DNA of 64,000 bases, taken from Massospora cicadina. Taxonomy: Eukaryota; Entomophthoromycota; Entomophthoromycetes; Entomophthorales; Entomophthoraceae. A program made the translations under genes and the position numbers. The notes below the pieces were generated by a model. That model searched no databases. It was given only the letters and a program-made list of their open reading frames with translations, and was not told the DNA's origin. Of the stretch, positions 10,967 through 21,599 are shown piece after piece. Every line of letters starts with the position of its first letter. Within the stretch, counting starts at the first letter, position 1. The stretch is from the NCBI GenBank assembly GCA_022478985.1, contig JAKSZP010000017.1:186001-250000 (forward strand). The letters are read 5' to 3'.

Positions 10967-12038
10967 TGCCAGATTCTGGTGGTTGACTCGAAAATAAACC
11001 TTTGATAACCATCAAATTGGGCTGATTACCCTTTCAACACTTGAGCTAACGCCTATTTCAATTATTCAACTTGGGCCAATTATCTCAATGACAATTTGAT
11101 TGATTATTTTACCAGGTTCTCAGCCCAAATACACTCGCATATTATGGTTAATTCCAATGCATCAAATCTTGGCAATTGGTCCTGATTATCAAAACACAAA
11201 CCATTCATTCATATATGAAATGATTTGAGGATGACCTGAAGTTATGTTTAAAAGTCCCATGGACAGTTAAATGATGAACAATATTATCAATTTTCTATCT
11301 GAGGGCAAAAATTTGTATGTTAATATGCGTAATTGGTATGATAGCACTTACATGGACCACCAAAAGGGGGTTACTTAAGGCTATTAAGGAAGAGGCATGC
11401 TGACATCCCAATTAGGGGTGCATCATTTTCTTCAATTGAGGCCAAAAATTCACAGAAGGTGTGTCTCATCAGCAGTATGACAAAACTAGTATCCTGAAGA
11501 TCTTAGGACAACTATGCATGCTTTTATCGCAATATAAGTACCTGAAATCCTCCTGATTTTGAGAGTATTTTGCCACCAATGAACCTAAGAAAATGTTTCA
11601 GTCATAGGCCGAACTAAGTGGCAAAATAGCTGTTGAAATTTTATGCCGGATATGACCAGGAGATGCCCTAGAGGTATAAATACCGGCGCCTGGCCTAATG
11701 ACCATTATCAAGTAAATAGAGTAAATAAAAGTAATATTTATCTTATCCTTTTCCTGTTTTTTATCCTGAATCCAACCTTGGAGAAGTGTCAACAAACTGG
11801 AAGGACTGAATCCCCAGTTTGTATTTTTTCCTTCCTTGGATGAAGTTTTCAGTTAAGAAGGAAAAATTATACCTGAAATTGGCTAGAAGAGTCGAGGCAA
11901 ATTTAATAGGCCTAATGAGTTAAAAGATGGTTCAAATTCCATAAACCACAGGCACTATCGTGGATCTAACATTAGAACTTCAGCCCAAATAGATGTACAG
12001 GATAAGATTTCCAAGTGAGCAATCCTTGGATTTTGACA
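10967..12038 (+). repeat. RT-C right (3') LTR
   Basis: 1072 bp, homologous to 5565-6630 throughout. In the first 140 bases I count about 12 transitions against 3 transversions between the copies. Confidence 0.92.
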
Positions 12039-13044
12039 AGGTTTTTGATAGCTTGGAATTGGTTGGAAAAATGATATTTTCTAAATTGATATTCCACTAA
12101 ACCCAGAATTTTCAGCGTGGGAATACCTTGGGAAGCCCCTCCTCTAACCATGCCACCTGGCAAGTAACTCAGCTCAAGGTTTCGGCTAGGTCTTGGTCCT
12201 TATAATATTCAGAGGATCCAGTATCCACCAAGATAGTTTTTCTGAATTTCCCTAAAGGGGATGAAGGGTAGCAGTCAGTAGAAAATATCCCAAATAACCT
12301 TTATTTATAGCAGAGAACGCCAATACTTCACCACCAAACTCTGCTTCAGGGGTATACACACCCCAGAATACATTTTTGCATCAAAAATGGAGAGGGGTAG
12401 TTGGTCGCTTTTACTGCTAAGGCCACATATCTCATCATATCTTCAGCAACTTCATAAACGTTTTTATATTGTATTTGTAACTCCTTTTCCAACTCATGGG
12501 TTCCACAAAACATTGTGGTGGTCAAGCGCTGATTTTCTGGGTTATTCTCATACCCAGGAATAGTTTCATATCTGAATACTATAGAATAAATATGGTTTTG
12601 TTTGTATATATGGCAACGCCATTAAAAATGCATTTTTGGTTGCAAATGACCCTATTCCCATTTTGGCAATGGGTTGTCTGACGTTATTCAAGGCTATCAC
12701 CCCCAGGCCCACCATTGTGGATACCGCCTGCACCGTCCAAAAATGGTTCCAAGGAAAACTCAGTTTATTTTAATTAATTAAAATCCTTTGGTGGAAAGTC
12801 AGGAAATCTTGAATCTCAGACCGTGAAGCGTATGTATCCACCAGTTATGAGCATGAATGGTGGTTACTTTCCAGTTGGCGGTAGCAAAAATAAATCTTAG
12901 ATGCTCCAACCTTTAGGAAAACTTGCAAACAGTGGTGAGCCCCACCGCGGCCATGACCAACAGCTGGCGCACACTGTTTGCACTTCAGGAAAGTCCCACA
13001 CGGAAAAAGTTCATGCATGTAAAGTAAAGAGATTGGTTGTCTGA
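12039..13044 (-). pseudogene. RT-B protease active site and truncated gag
   Basis: At 12211-12240 the minus strand encodes TILVDTGSSEYY, with an intact DTG aspartic protease triad. Closer to the 5' LTR, CKQCAPAVGHG and a following HHC (12895-12985) look like a modified zinc knuckle. This knuckle begins within about 70 bases of the LTR, so the main part of gag appears deleted. The remaining sequence has no long frame. Confidence 0.65.
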
Positions 13045-13939
13045 TGTTAAGAGAGTGTCTATAACTCTCAAAAACCTGGCGTGGTGGTGCTTGGTGCACA
13101 GGGCCAACGCAAGGGAACTAATAGTCAACGTTTTAATGGAAATAGCCCAGCAGAGGGTGCTGGAGCTAAAGAAATTTAGGGTGAAGGGTTTGAGCATTAT
13201 AAGAGTAATAATGAGTCGTATCATTAGCAAAACTTGGCCATGCCCCAGAGAGATGTTACTAATCAAGTTTGGTACAGTGGTAGAGTGCACTGGTGACCAG
13301 GTTTGGAGGGAACCTGGTAGAAACAGTGGCGTATCTGAAGCTTTGATAAATTAAAAATTTAATTGGCTCATAGGTTGCAAAACCTCCTTGAAGATGTTTG
13401 CGCACAGGTGCTCCCTAGTCAATATATGTAAAAATGTAAAATAATGGTAGGGGTTATTGGGGAAGATGACCAACGAGAAACATTGGCCTTGAGCAAAGAT
13501 ACTAAAGCAAACTTGGGGAAATTTTGGATTGGCGGAAGTGGTACCAAGCCTTGATGCACCAATAGGTGCACGCTTCCATTTGAAAGGGTCTCATAGCTCA
13601 AAATCAATTATACTTGAGTTATCAACTAAAGTTGACCCCAAAAACTAAAATTCGCAATTTTCTAAATGGAATGGGATTTAAAAACCCCGTTTCCCAATCA
13701 ACTGAATTGTCCCATTATTGTTTAATTCAAATCTCGTTTGTTTTAACTCTAAAACCAAAACAGGGGCTGTGCTTTAGGCACATCACTTGTACCCATATGG
13801 GAATTTCTAGCATGTACCCAGCGTTGATCCAATGTGTGCTTGAGATCAGGAAGGGCTTAAAGTTTCACCTTTTGGACCTCCTGCCGCCCAGCCTTGTACC
13901 TGCTGTTGGTACCCTCTATAAGGTCATGTAAACATGATA
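13045..13939 (-). repeat. RT-B right (5') LTR
   Basis: 895 bp, starting TGTTA and ending TGATA. Compared with the left copy, each terminus differs by one C-to-T change. The outer side is followed by the TSD TTTTG. Confidence 0.9.
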
Positions 13940-13944
13940 TTTTG

Positions 13945-14079
13945 TCCAATAGTGTCGTTATTTCATACAAAATATGATTATCATATGATTAGAAAGTTAT
14001 TGGCCAATGTTATTTGATAGATCAGGATGATTCTTGCCTAAGACATTCTTTTGCTGAAGTCAAGATTCAATTGTCTATA
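13945..14079 (-). repeat. RT-A left (3') LTR, second part
   Basis: This completes the LTR interrupted at 1429. It matches the end of the right LTR, including the shared CAATTGTCTA near the terminus. A purine-rich tract on the minus strand (14080-14090) follows and is the likely polypurine tract. The last bases are diverged, so the end is accurate to a few bases. Confidence 0.83.
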
Positions 14080-14089
14080 TCCCACTCAA

Positions 14090-15150
14090 GAATGTTGTGG
14101 GGATAATAGGGCCATTAGAAGCGTCAATGTACCTGATTGATGGTAATATGTGAAGCTAAGAACTTTAAAGATTACATGTTTCCTCTCTTGTAAGTGATGG
14201 TGAAAGGACCCTCTCAAATTGATAAAAGCTTACCACTTCTAGGAGTGATGTGATTATGGTAGTATAGGACCATATCAGACACTTGGAATGAAGGCAGAGG
14301 AGCTCAAAGCTCATTGGCAGCTTGTCCTTCTTTAGTAGCCGTTTTAGCTAGGTTCATCATAGCCTCAGAATGAAGCTGAATGATATGGTGAGCAAATTTT
14401 CTCATGGCTTTTTCAGGTTCCTCACCTCTAGTGAAGACATCCTTAGCTAAAAGTGCTGTTATCCCTGGTTCTCTACCATACAAAACACAAAATGGGGACA
14501 TTTTTAGGATTTGGTGATAATTAAACCGGTATGCCATAAGAGCACTGGTTAAGAACTGATCCTAGTGAAGTGGATCAGAGAATGCCATTTTACGTAAGAT
14601 GGAAACCAAGGTTCCATTTTCTCTCTCCACAGTCCCATTGGTAGAGGGATTATATGAATCTAAGAAAGTTGTTGTGCTCCCATGGAGGTAGCCAGGATTT
14701 TAAATACACTGGAGGTGAAGTTCTTATCATTGTCGCGGAGTAATACTTGGGGACAGCCAAGACGAGTAAAAAATGTTTTGACATAAAAATGTGGCTGTGG
14801 CCTTGGCCTTTTAAGCAGGAAGAGCCACGGCTCCAACCCACATAGTAAAGTGGTCAATGCCTACAAGGATACATTTATTTCCACCAGTAGTGTGAGGGAG
14901 GGGAGCTACTATGACTAGGCTGATGGTGTGGAATGGTTGTTGAGGGTAGTTAGTTGATATTGGCATCTATTTTTGAAACTGGATTGCTTGTTACGTGTGA
15001 GGCAGGCATCCAAGGCTTCAACAATAGTTTCATCATTTTCTATCCAATAAAACCAATCCCTAAGTCCACTCATAGGTTTTCTTTGCTCCCTTCATGACCT
15101 AGGGTGGAGTGAGCTTCTAGAATAAGAGGTACACGTTCTGAGGGCCGAAG
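14090..15150 (-). pseudogene. RT-A integrase remnant
   Basis: Minus-strand fragments read as a Ty3-type integrase. At 14660-14857 there is RLGCPQVLLRDNDKNFTSS, the core region that normally carries SDxGxxF. At 14594-14640 there is YNPSTNGTVEREN, the conserved segment with the third catalytic Glu. At 14304-14537 there is a C-terminal segment with SPFCVLYGREP. Several frame breaks separate these blocks, so no product is expected. The order RNase H then integrase, reading leftward, supports Ty3/gypsy rather than Ty1/copia. Confidence 0.82.
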
Positions 15151-15379
15151 ATAAGGATGCCACTTTGCCCCCACCTGCTTGTACAATTTACCACTTTCTA
15201 CTTTGTTGAAGTGGATGTGCCGGGCTAACATTTTCTAAACAGGATAATCCTCATCCTCCTAGTAGTTAGGGGTCATTAAGAGGTCTTATAACCTCTCCAT
15301 CTCAAAATTATCCAAGTGAAGGACTGGAAGCCATGTTAACCCATCAACATTCATGTGACGGTTTCCAGCATAATGTTCC

Positions 15380-15800
15380 ATTTACATGTCATAATGCTTG
15401 AGCTTTAGAGCTCAGCGAGCTAAAAGGCGAGTCATATCCTTCATGTTCTGTAGCATTTTAATAAAGCAAAATCTGAAACCACATTGAAGGTGAAAACATA
15501 CAGTAAATGGAGATAGTGCTTTACAGCTAACAGATTTGTAAGGCACTCCTTTTCCATTATGCTGTAGTTGCATTCCGCCTTTGACAGCAACTTACTGAAA
15601 TAGGATCCAGGATGATCTACAACATTTTCATCTAATTTGGCTAAGATGGCTCCAACGGCGTAGTTTGAGGCATCAGTAAACAAGAAAAATGGTTTTCCAT
15701 AGTTGGGGCTTCAGGATAGGACGTTGTTGTAGCAGTTGCTTCAACATCTCAAAAGCGGCCTTCTGTTCAGTGGCCCAATGGAAAGGTGTGTTTTTATTCA
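15380..15800 (-). pseudogene. RT-A RNase H remnant
   Basis: The minus-strand frame at 15441-15683 starts with MFTDASNYAVGAILAKLDE and continues with DHPGSYFSKLLSKAECNYS and EKECL. These are the typical start and middle of a Ty3 RNase H, with the first catalytic Asp in TDAS. It ends at a stop and is not intact. Confidence 0.85.
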
Positions 15801-16011
15801 GTAGGTGGACAAAGGGCTTACTTAATTTTGCTGAACTTAGGTATGAACTGATGTTAATAACCCATCATCCCTAGAAATACCTTTTTATCCCATAAATTTT
15901 TGGGAGGCATTTTGAGCTTGCTTCAACCTTATCTTGTATGGGATGGATTCCCTCTTGAGAAAAGGAGTGTCCAAGGAAATTAAATTTTCTTTGGAAGAAA
16001 GTGTACTTTGA

Positions 16012-16151
16012 AAGGGTAGTTAGCCAAGTGGGTAAAACTGCTTCCACCCCTAGTGCAGGTTTTGAGTTCAAAACCTGTACTGGGTAGAAAACATTCTTGG
16101 TGTGGTATATTTGTTCCAAGGTCGACCCACCTGGAATAATAAAAAATTAAG
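16012..16151 (+). mobile_element. SINE-L: tRNA-derived SINE in RT-A
   Basis: A 140-bp insert flanked by a perfect 11-bp repeat, GTGTACTTTGA (16001-16011 and 16152-16162). Removing the insert and one repeat restores continuous RT similarity. The 5' half is tRNA-like. TAGCCAAGTGG at 16021-16031 fits the Pol III A box TRGYNNANNNG. GTTCAAAAC at 16066-16074 fits the B box GWTCRANNC. The A-to-B spacing of 45 bp is normal for a tRNA gene or SINE. The 3' end is A-rich (AATAATAAAAAATTAAG). It is transcribed on the plus strand, opposite to its host element. I do not know the family name. Confidence 0.85.
16021..16074 (+). promoter_or_regulatory. Internal Pol III promoter (A and B boxes) of SINE-L
   Basis: The A box at 16021-16031 and B box at 16066-16074 both fit the consensus at every fixed position. 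The B box lies in the loop of a perfect hairpin, CAGGTTTT with AAAACCTG (16056-16077), in the place of the T arm. Confidence 0.75.
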
Positions 16152-17179
16152 GTGTACTTTGAGGAGTTTAACTTAATATTTGAGTCACGTAAGCGTTGAA
16201 ACACCTCCTTCAGGTGATCAAGATGTTAGTTAAAGGTTAAAAGAATACCGTGATGTCATCAAGATAGACAATGACACAACTTAACTTTGATCCTGCAAGA
16301 TGTGATTCATAGCGCGCTGAAAGGTTTCAGGTGAGTTTCACAACCCTTTATATAACTGGGTGGGCTGGAAGAGACCCTCACTGCAGATAAGAGCACATTT
16401 TTCCTGATCTTGGGGAGAAAGGTCCATTTTCCAATAGCCACTAGCCAAGTCCATTGCATAGAAGTCAGATCCAGAGAGTTGTGCCAGGGCGTTATCAATG
16501 TGAGGGTAGGATAGCTACCCATTTTCATGAGGTTATATAGTTTTCAGTAGTCCATGACTATCCGATAACCTCTGTTTTTTTTGATCAGCAAAAGGGGGGA
16601 AGACCAAGGGCTTTGTGAAGGAAATAGTAACCGTGCGTCTAGTAACTGCTTGAGCTTCATCTCATCTGATGTTCTTTAACCTTTGACTTATGGTAAGGTT
16701 TTGACTGAATAGGATGGGCACCTCACTTCAATGGAGTGGCTCCAGTCCTTCATATGGCCATAGTCATTATCCAATTTGGTAATAGGTCACTATATCCTTC
16801 CTTTAAAGTATGGATCTTTTTCAGCTCATCTGGGGTCATCTCATCCGAGATATAGACGTTGGGTAAGGTACATACCATGTTATTCGTTGGTAAGCCAAAA
16901 TCTGTCATAGAGCCAATGAATTTATACGTCCAATGTCCTCTAAGGAAATAATAAGCCTTTGCCAATCTCATGGTGTTTTCTTATAACCATGTATTTGCTG
17001 GTGAGGTTCCCCAAAAGAATAGTAATAGGCCTCTGGTAGGCTGGGTCTAGTATCCCAGGTAATACCCAAAGCTCCAAGGGGCTATTTCCCTCAAGACTTA
17101 CATGGTGCAACAAGCGATGGATTGGGATTTGGAGCGTGATCTTTGTGTCAACCACTCTCTGTTCATCAGATTAATCAAG

Positions 17180-17660
17180 ACCTCATCTGCAAAATAGAAA
17201 TGGATACCATCCCTAGCATCCACTGAATCGAGCAATTTCTTTGTGTTGCGCCCAGAGGTGGAATAATTCAAAGTCATTAAGGAAAAGGGGAATTCAACCC
17301 GGCAAGAGTAGTCATTCTTGCTGTGATCTTTATTGGATAAAACTAAATGGAGTTCATAATTGTGTAATGTGAGGAACCTTACTTCATGTTGATAAATCCC
17401 TCATCCTCAATCATATATTGGGCACCTATGGGAATATAATAAGTGTTGTCTAAGGACACTGTGGGGGCCAATAAAGTAATCTTCCCAATGCAAATGAAAA
17501 AGGGAAGAGTATGCTCCAATGGCACGGGTGTTGTTTGGGCCTGCAGTTACAAATTTATTTATTGTACTCCAAGTCAGGCGCCAGCTTTATCTTTTTTGAT
17601 GAGCTTAGAGGAGATAATGTTAACCGGCGAGCCAGTATGCAGGATGGCCATAACTGAGAC
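17180..17660 (-). pseudogene. RT-A protease remnant
   Basis: Around 17607-17640 the minus strand encodes ILHTGSPVNIISSKLI. This is the retroviral-type aspartic protease active-site region, with the catalytic Asp replaced by His (HTGS instead of DTGS/DSGS). The same signature with the Asp kept is seen in RT-E (FDSGSPVNF), which supports the identification. The substitution alone would inactivate the enzyme. Confidence 0.75.
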
Positions 17661-17699
17661 ACTTTTAAATGACCACTTCCACCTTGGTGAGTGTTACTA

Positions 17700-19050
17700 T
17701 AAAGTTAGGAAACAGAGACAAGACCTCCTTGAGCCGGAACATGGAGGTTAATGTATGAGCAGTCTCAGGGTACTTATCCAGGATGGATTTCATGGTATGG
17801 ACCTGCTGAAGAGGTCAAATCAAGCAGCGAAGAAATTATTGGCATCGCTGGAAGTGTTAATAATTGCAGGACACCCTAGAACATGGCTGAGGTACGTTTA
17901 CTTAGTTATGATGGTCTGTTCTACTCCTTCAGTGTTCAATTAATCAGGGACCTCTACTTCCTTGGGTGCTCCAAATATGTAGTAACCAACATCATCATAA
18001 CCACCCCAGATTCATCCACATGTGTATTCTCAACAACTGACAATGTTGAAATTGAGGTAGAAGAGACAAGGTCATGAGGTTGGGTAGCTATCTTCTGACC
18101 ATACGTCTTTCCAGCAAGCCCTTTGTTACAGGGGTTACCCTTAGGGAGTGCAACTACTAGCTGGGCTGGAGGGAAAGTCACATCATCTTTAATAAGCTTT
18201 TGTAGGAGTACAATATTAACTAACTTACTGTCTCGGATTTACAGGAGGGAGTGATATCTTTTTAAGTCGCACTGAAGGAACAGGTTTCACAGGGTGGATA
18301 GGCACAGATGGGCTCACCCTTCAACTGCCCTATAGACGAAAGCTCCTCAATGGTTAAAACTGGAGGTTTCACCTCAGCTTTATTTGTTGTCACACAGATA
18401 TGGAAATCAGCAAAATCCAACAGAGCCTCATTTATCTCTTGGATGTTCTTAAGTTGCGCCTCACTGAAATGATATGCCTGGCTAGAGAGAGTTGGGAAGT
18501 TAACCCAGTTAACATGGATGCGTTGGCATCATCAAGTGTTAGCAAGTGAGACGTTGACAACCTCTGCAAAGTGAGTTAAAACTGCTCAACAAAGGCAGCT
18601 GTTAGTTCGCCTTCATACATGCTAAGGCGCATAAAGGCCCGTTTTTTCCTGTTTAGACTCTGCATTGAACCAAATTCTGCCAAAAGAGCTTCCTTAACCT
18701 CTACTCAAGTGCAGAGTGTCCTTATAGGGGACTATTGTCTCTTGTGCCAAGAGACTTAAGCAAGGAAGGATGTGTTTAATTTTTTAATTTTTAGTCACAC
18801 CTTGCATGTCAAAATCATAAATATACAAAAATGAAGCAATGCTCCCTTCACCAGGGGTGTTTGTCTTTAAGAGGAAGTTTTATTGGACTCTGCTCAAGCC
18901 TTTTAAGATGGGATAAAGCGCTTGTCAGTTGCTTTTCAAGGGAAACTATTCTTGGTTCAGTTGGAAAGGGAAGAGTTAAAGGGTTACTCACTTTAAAAAG
19001 CCTCTATTTTTAGGCGCTTTTTTGTGGTGTACAGGTGGTCCCTGTAGTGA
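17700..19050 (-). pseudogene. RT-A gag remnant
   Basis: A fragmented minus-strand region between the protease and the 5' LTR, where gag belongs. The frame at 17954-18181 includes PCNKGLAGKTYGQ, which resembles a CCHC zinc knuckle that has lost Cys and His positions. The rest has no long frame and is assigned by position only. Confidence 0.55.
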
Positions 19051-19056
19051 GCACCA
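19040..19056 (-). other. RT-A primer-binding site
   Basis: Reads TGGTGCTCACTACAGGG on the minus strand, four bases inside the right LTR. It is identical to the PBS of RT-D at 21582-21598. The leading TGG would pair with the CCA end of a tRNA. Confidence 0.75.
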
Positions 19057-19059
19057 CTT

Positions 19060-19811
19060 TGTGAAAATCTGCCAAGTTTTACGCTCTATGGTGCTGAATC
19101 AGCTTAATATATGTGAAATTTTACACATAAAAGAAATACCTTTTTAATAGAAGTAAGGATTGGAGTTTTTGAAGGTTTTTATTAGTTGCAGCAAGATGAT
19201 CAAGAAAGAACACTCTTGATATCAGAATGCTGAGTATTTAAATTGTCTCAAGGCTTGATGTGAGTCAGGCAAGAAATTCATTATAAGCCATGTGCATCAG
19301 AATTAGGTAATTTGGGATGTTGGCCTATTGTATCATTCAAAACTCACATTACTTCATTAAATAGCCAATGGAGGGCGATGAAAGTTAGTTTAGATCCATG
19401 AGGTAAGGTTTATATACTTTACCCAATCATTTGATGGGAAAGTATTTGCACATTGCGAGGCCCCCTCCAACCCTATAAAAAGGGAAGGTCTCTGCAGTGT
19501 GTGTTGGACTATTTTGTTGTAAGATAGGGAGTACCTCTTAAGGACTCCCTTGATACCCCACATGGTCATTACAATCTGATTGCCCAGATTAGTGTTATTT
19601 GTCCATGTTTTATTAATAATAGTGTTACCAGGAGATGCATGGTTCCATTGAGAATTGACCAGGGTCTTTTGGCCATATTATGTTGCTATTTTCATCCAAA
19701 ATAAGTTTATTACAAGATTGGTCTTGTAATTGGTCGATAGTATTTGATAAATTGGGACAATTCTTGCCCAAGATTTTCTTTTGCCAATGTTGAGATGACA
19801 ATTGTCTAACA
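19060..19811 (-). repeat. RT-A right (5') LTR
   Basis: An uninterrupted LTR of about 752 bp that runs from TGTGAAAA to GTCTAACA. It is the reference copy that shows the left LTR was split by RT-B. Confidence 0.88.
19471..19484 (+). promoter_or_regulatory. TATA-like block in RT-A right LTR
   Basis: CCCTATAAAAAGGG, the counterpart of the block at 1229-1242, with one base changed. The surrounding 40 bases are otherwise identical between the two LTRs. Confidence 0.35.
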
Positions 19812-20350
19812 TTTATATCTAAAGTGTCTTTAATTTATAATTTCATCAATACCTTTAATATTTCTCAACACTGTGAGTTATGATATTAGATATAAGAAAA
19901 GTTCTCTTAACATAATCTATTAAACTAGTTAAAAGTTAAATGTCATCTATTTTAAAGGTAAAAAAGCTCTATATCTATGGATTATCTGAACTTTTAGTCT
20001 TATAAACTTTACAATAATATTTTTTTAGTACTAGATGGTCCCATTACAATAATATTCATGATAAAAAATATCTGGCTTTATAAAATTAGTGAATTATTAT
20101 CATCTTCCATTTTTAAATGACTCATACTCCACTGCAGCATAACCTTCTCATATATTAGCTTTGAAAAGTAGGCTTGCTCTTTAATAGCTTTTAAATAGAA
20201 AAACCATTTTTAGCTAATGTGGCGTATCAATCAATTTAATTGATTATAATAACAAGTTTAATACTAAGTTATGATATTAAAAAAGGCTGAAATATTACTA
20301 GCTATTTTCTTTATAGTAATGATGCATATTAAAAACTTAATGTTCCCAAT
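19812..20350. other. AT-rich spacer between nests I and II
   Basis: About 540 bp of AT-rich sequence with no LTR similarity found and no frame above 60 codons. It may be older host or unrecognised repeat sequence. Confidence 0.5.
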
Positions 20351-21581
20351 TGTCATGGAAGATACCATATGTATACTAAGAAAAGGTTCTTCACCCTTTG
20401 GAAGAAACCTCACCAGTATACAACTATCATCAAATTTACAGATGCAAGATCAAGATGCAGATAAGAGAGATGGATCTCCTTTTATTGATGATGACGGTTT
20501 ATTAAATTTATCAGTTGTTCAGGATGACATAACAAGGGAAAATTTGATATTTGCTAACTTAATAAATTTTTATATAAAGATGATGAAGTTATAAGTTAAT
20601 GAATTTTTACCCCTTTTAAAAACTGGGGAGTGATATAATTTACAATCAACAAATAGTGGAGTAATTCTTTCTGAAATGGCCAATGACAAAGCAATGACCA
20701 AACAACCATCTGAACTAAGTTACCCCAACAATGAGCAATCATACCTTTCATTAAAATATTGCCCAGAAAAGGCAGTCAAATAATATTTAAATTATTTAAA
20801 ACCCTTAAGCAAGGTGCATTTGAGCAACAAATTGTGAGAGTTTTGACCTGATCAGCTTATTGCCAAATTGGGGTGAAAAGACAATAACCAGAAGCAGAAA
20901 TGCACCCAAACCCTGGAATGGATATATACCAAAGGCCAGCAAATATCTTAGTTCAGGGTTTTCTATCATGATACAGAGCTACAAATACAAGCATTATGTA
21001 AAATGGATGCCGCCTTTAAGGCAAAGATCAGAAAGAGCTTTAAAGGGTTCATAAAGCCCCTACAATTTTATCAAGCATCATTCCAGTTCTAATATCAAAT
21101 TCCATCTATCTTATATATTACATTATTCAAGAGTTTTAAAACAACTTTAATTTTACTTCAATAAAAAATCTTTTACCACAGAATCTAAAATTTTTCCTTT
21201 GTTTTAATTATATATGGGGTTAAGTTAAGAGATCACCAGTAACCAGTTTGTGATTTAAGAAAACAGGACAATAACAAGGGAAGGTAACTTATTTGCAGAT
21301 GACGCCAAGGTTGAGGTTGTTCAAGGTTTCCATTGAGTCTTATCACAGAGGCCAGCATACTGAAGTTATGCCAACAAAGTGTCAATAAGAATACCACCAA
21401 TAGGGTGATGAGCAGTTCCAACCTGAAGAGATGTTTCTTCAGGTAGCATCAGAAAAAGATTTACTCAGTGAGGATCACATTTCTTTCATAAGGTCGCCTG
21501 TTGTTCAATTTGTGTTTGACAGAACCCCTCACCAGCAAGTCAGCTAACCAAGTTAAGCAGAAAAGTCTGATGAGCTGATTG
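20351..21581 (+). repeat. RT-D left (5') LTR
   Basis: Homologous to 34308-35537. A 107-codon frame that spans its start (20271-20594) is not a gene, because the matching stretch of the other LTR carries stops. Confidence 0.86.
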
Positions 21582-21598
21582 TGGTGCTCACTACAGGG
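21582..21598 (+). other. RT-D primer-binding site
   Basis: TGGTGCTCACTACAGGG directly abuts the left LTR. It is the clearest copy of the PBS shared by several elements here. Confidence 0.8.
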
Positions 21599-21599
21599 A

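Larger units (their letters stand above)
5565..12038 (+). mobile_element. RT-C: internally deleted Ty3/gypsy element
   Basis: A complete LTR-to-LTR insertion of 6474 bp, flanked by the perfect pentamer AGGTT (5560-5564 and 12039-12043). LTRs begin TGTCA/TGCCA and end TGACA. A polypurine tract (CAAGAGGAGGAAA, 10954-10966) precedes the right LTR, so it reads on the plus strand. It keeps gag, protease and the first part of RT. It then jumps directly to the integrase C-terminus, so about 3 kb of RT, RNase H and integrase core is missing. Confidence 0.93.
1430..13939 (-). mobile_element. RT-B: chromodomain Ty3/gypsy element (chromovirus)
   Basis: This element is inserted in the left LTR of RT-A and flanked by the perfect pentamer TTTTG (1425-1429 and 13940-13944). 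LTRs are 1430-2322 and 13045-13939. Minus-strand remains run from protease (about 12210) through RT, RNase H and integrase to a C-terminal chromodomain at about 2445-2620, which places it among the chromoviruses. It is itself split by RT-C at 5565-12038. Only about 850 bp lies between the 5' LTR and the protease, so most of gag is missing. Confidence 0.9.
15871..16690 (-). pseudogene. RT-A reverse transcriptase, split by a SINE
   Basis: The minus-strand RT remnant keeps an intact YLDD active site (codons at 16255-16266, inside VYLDDIT). The thumb-side block FQRKFNFLGHSFSQEGIHP lies at 15930-16010. The coding sequence is interrupted between 16012 and 16151 by SINE-L. The short peptide SKYT is present on both sides because the SINE target-site duplication copied it. 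Upstream blocks at 16307-16528 are shifted between frames. It is not functional. Confidence 0.85.
819..19811 (-). mobile_element. RT-A: Ty3/gypsy retrotransposon, host of nest I
   Basis: This is the outermost element of the first nest. Its left LTR (819-1429 plus 13945-14079) and right LTR (19060-19811) match end to end once the RT-B insertion is removed, at about 746 and 752 bp. The coding remains read on the minus strand in the order gag, protease, reverse transcriptase, RNase H, integrase from high to low coordinates, which is the Ty3/gypsy order. The primer-binding site (reverse complement at 19040-19056) sits just inside the right LTR. Without inserts the element would be about 6.5 kb. 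The flanking pentamers (ACTAT at 814-818, TTTAT at 19812-19816) match at only 3 of 5 positions, so the TSD is decayed. Many stops and frameshifts make it inactive. Confidence 0.85.

Noticed and set aside
20271..20594. 107-codon plus-strand frame
   Set aside because: It overlaps the start of the RT-D LTR, and the homologous stretch of the other LTR is interrupted by stops.
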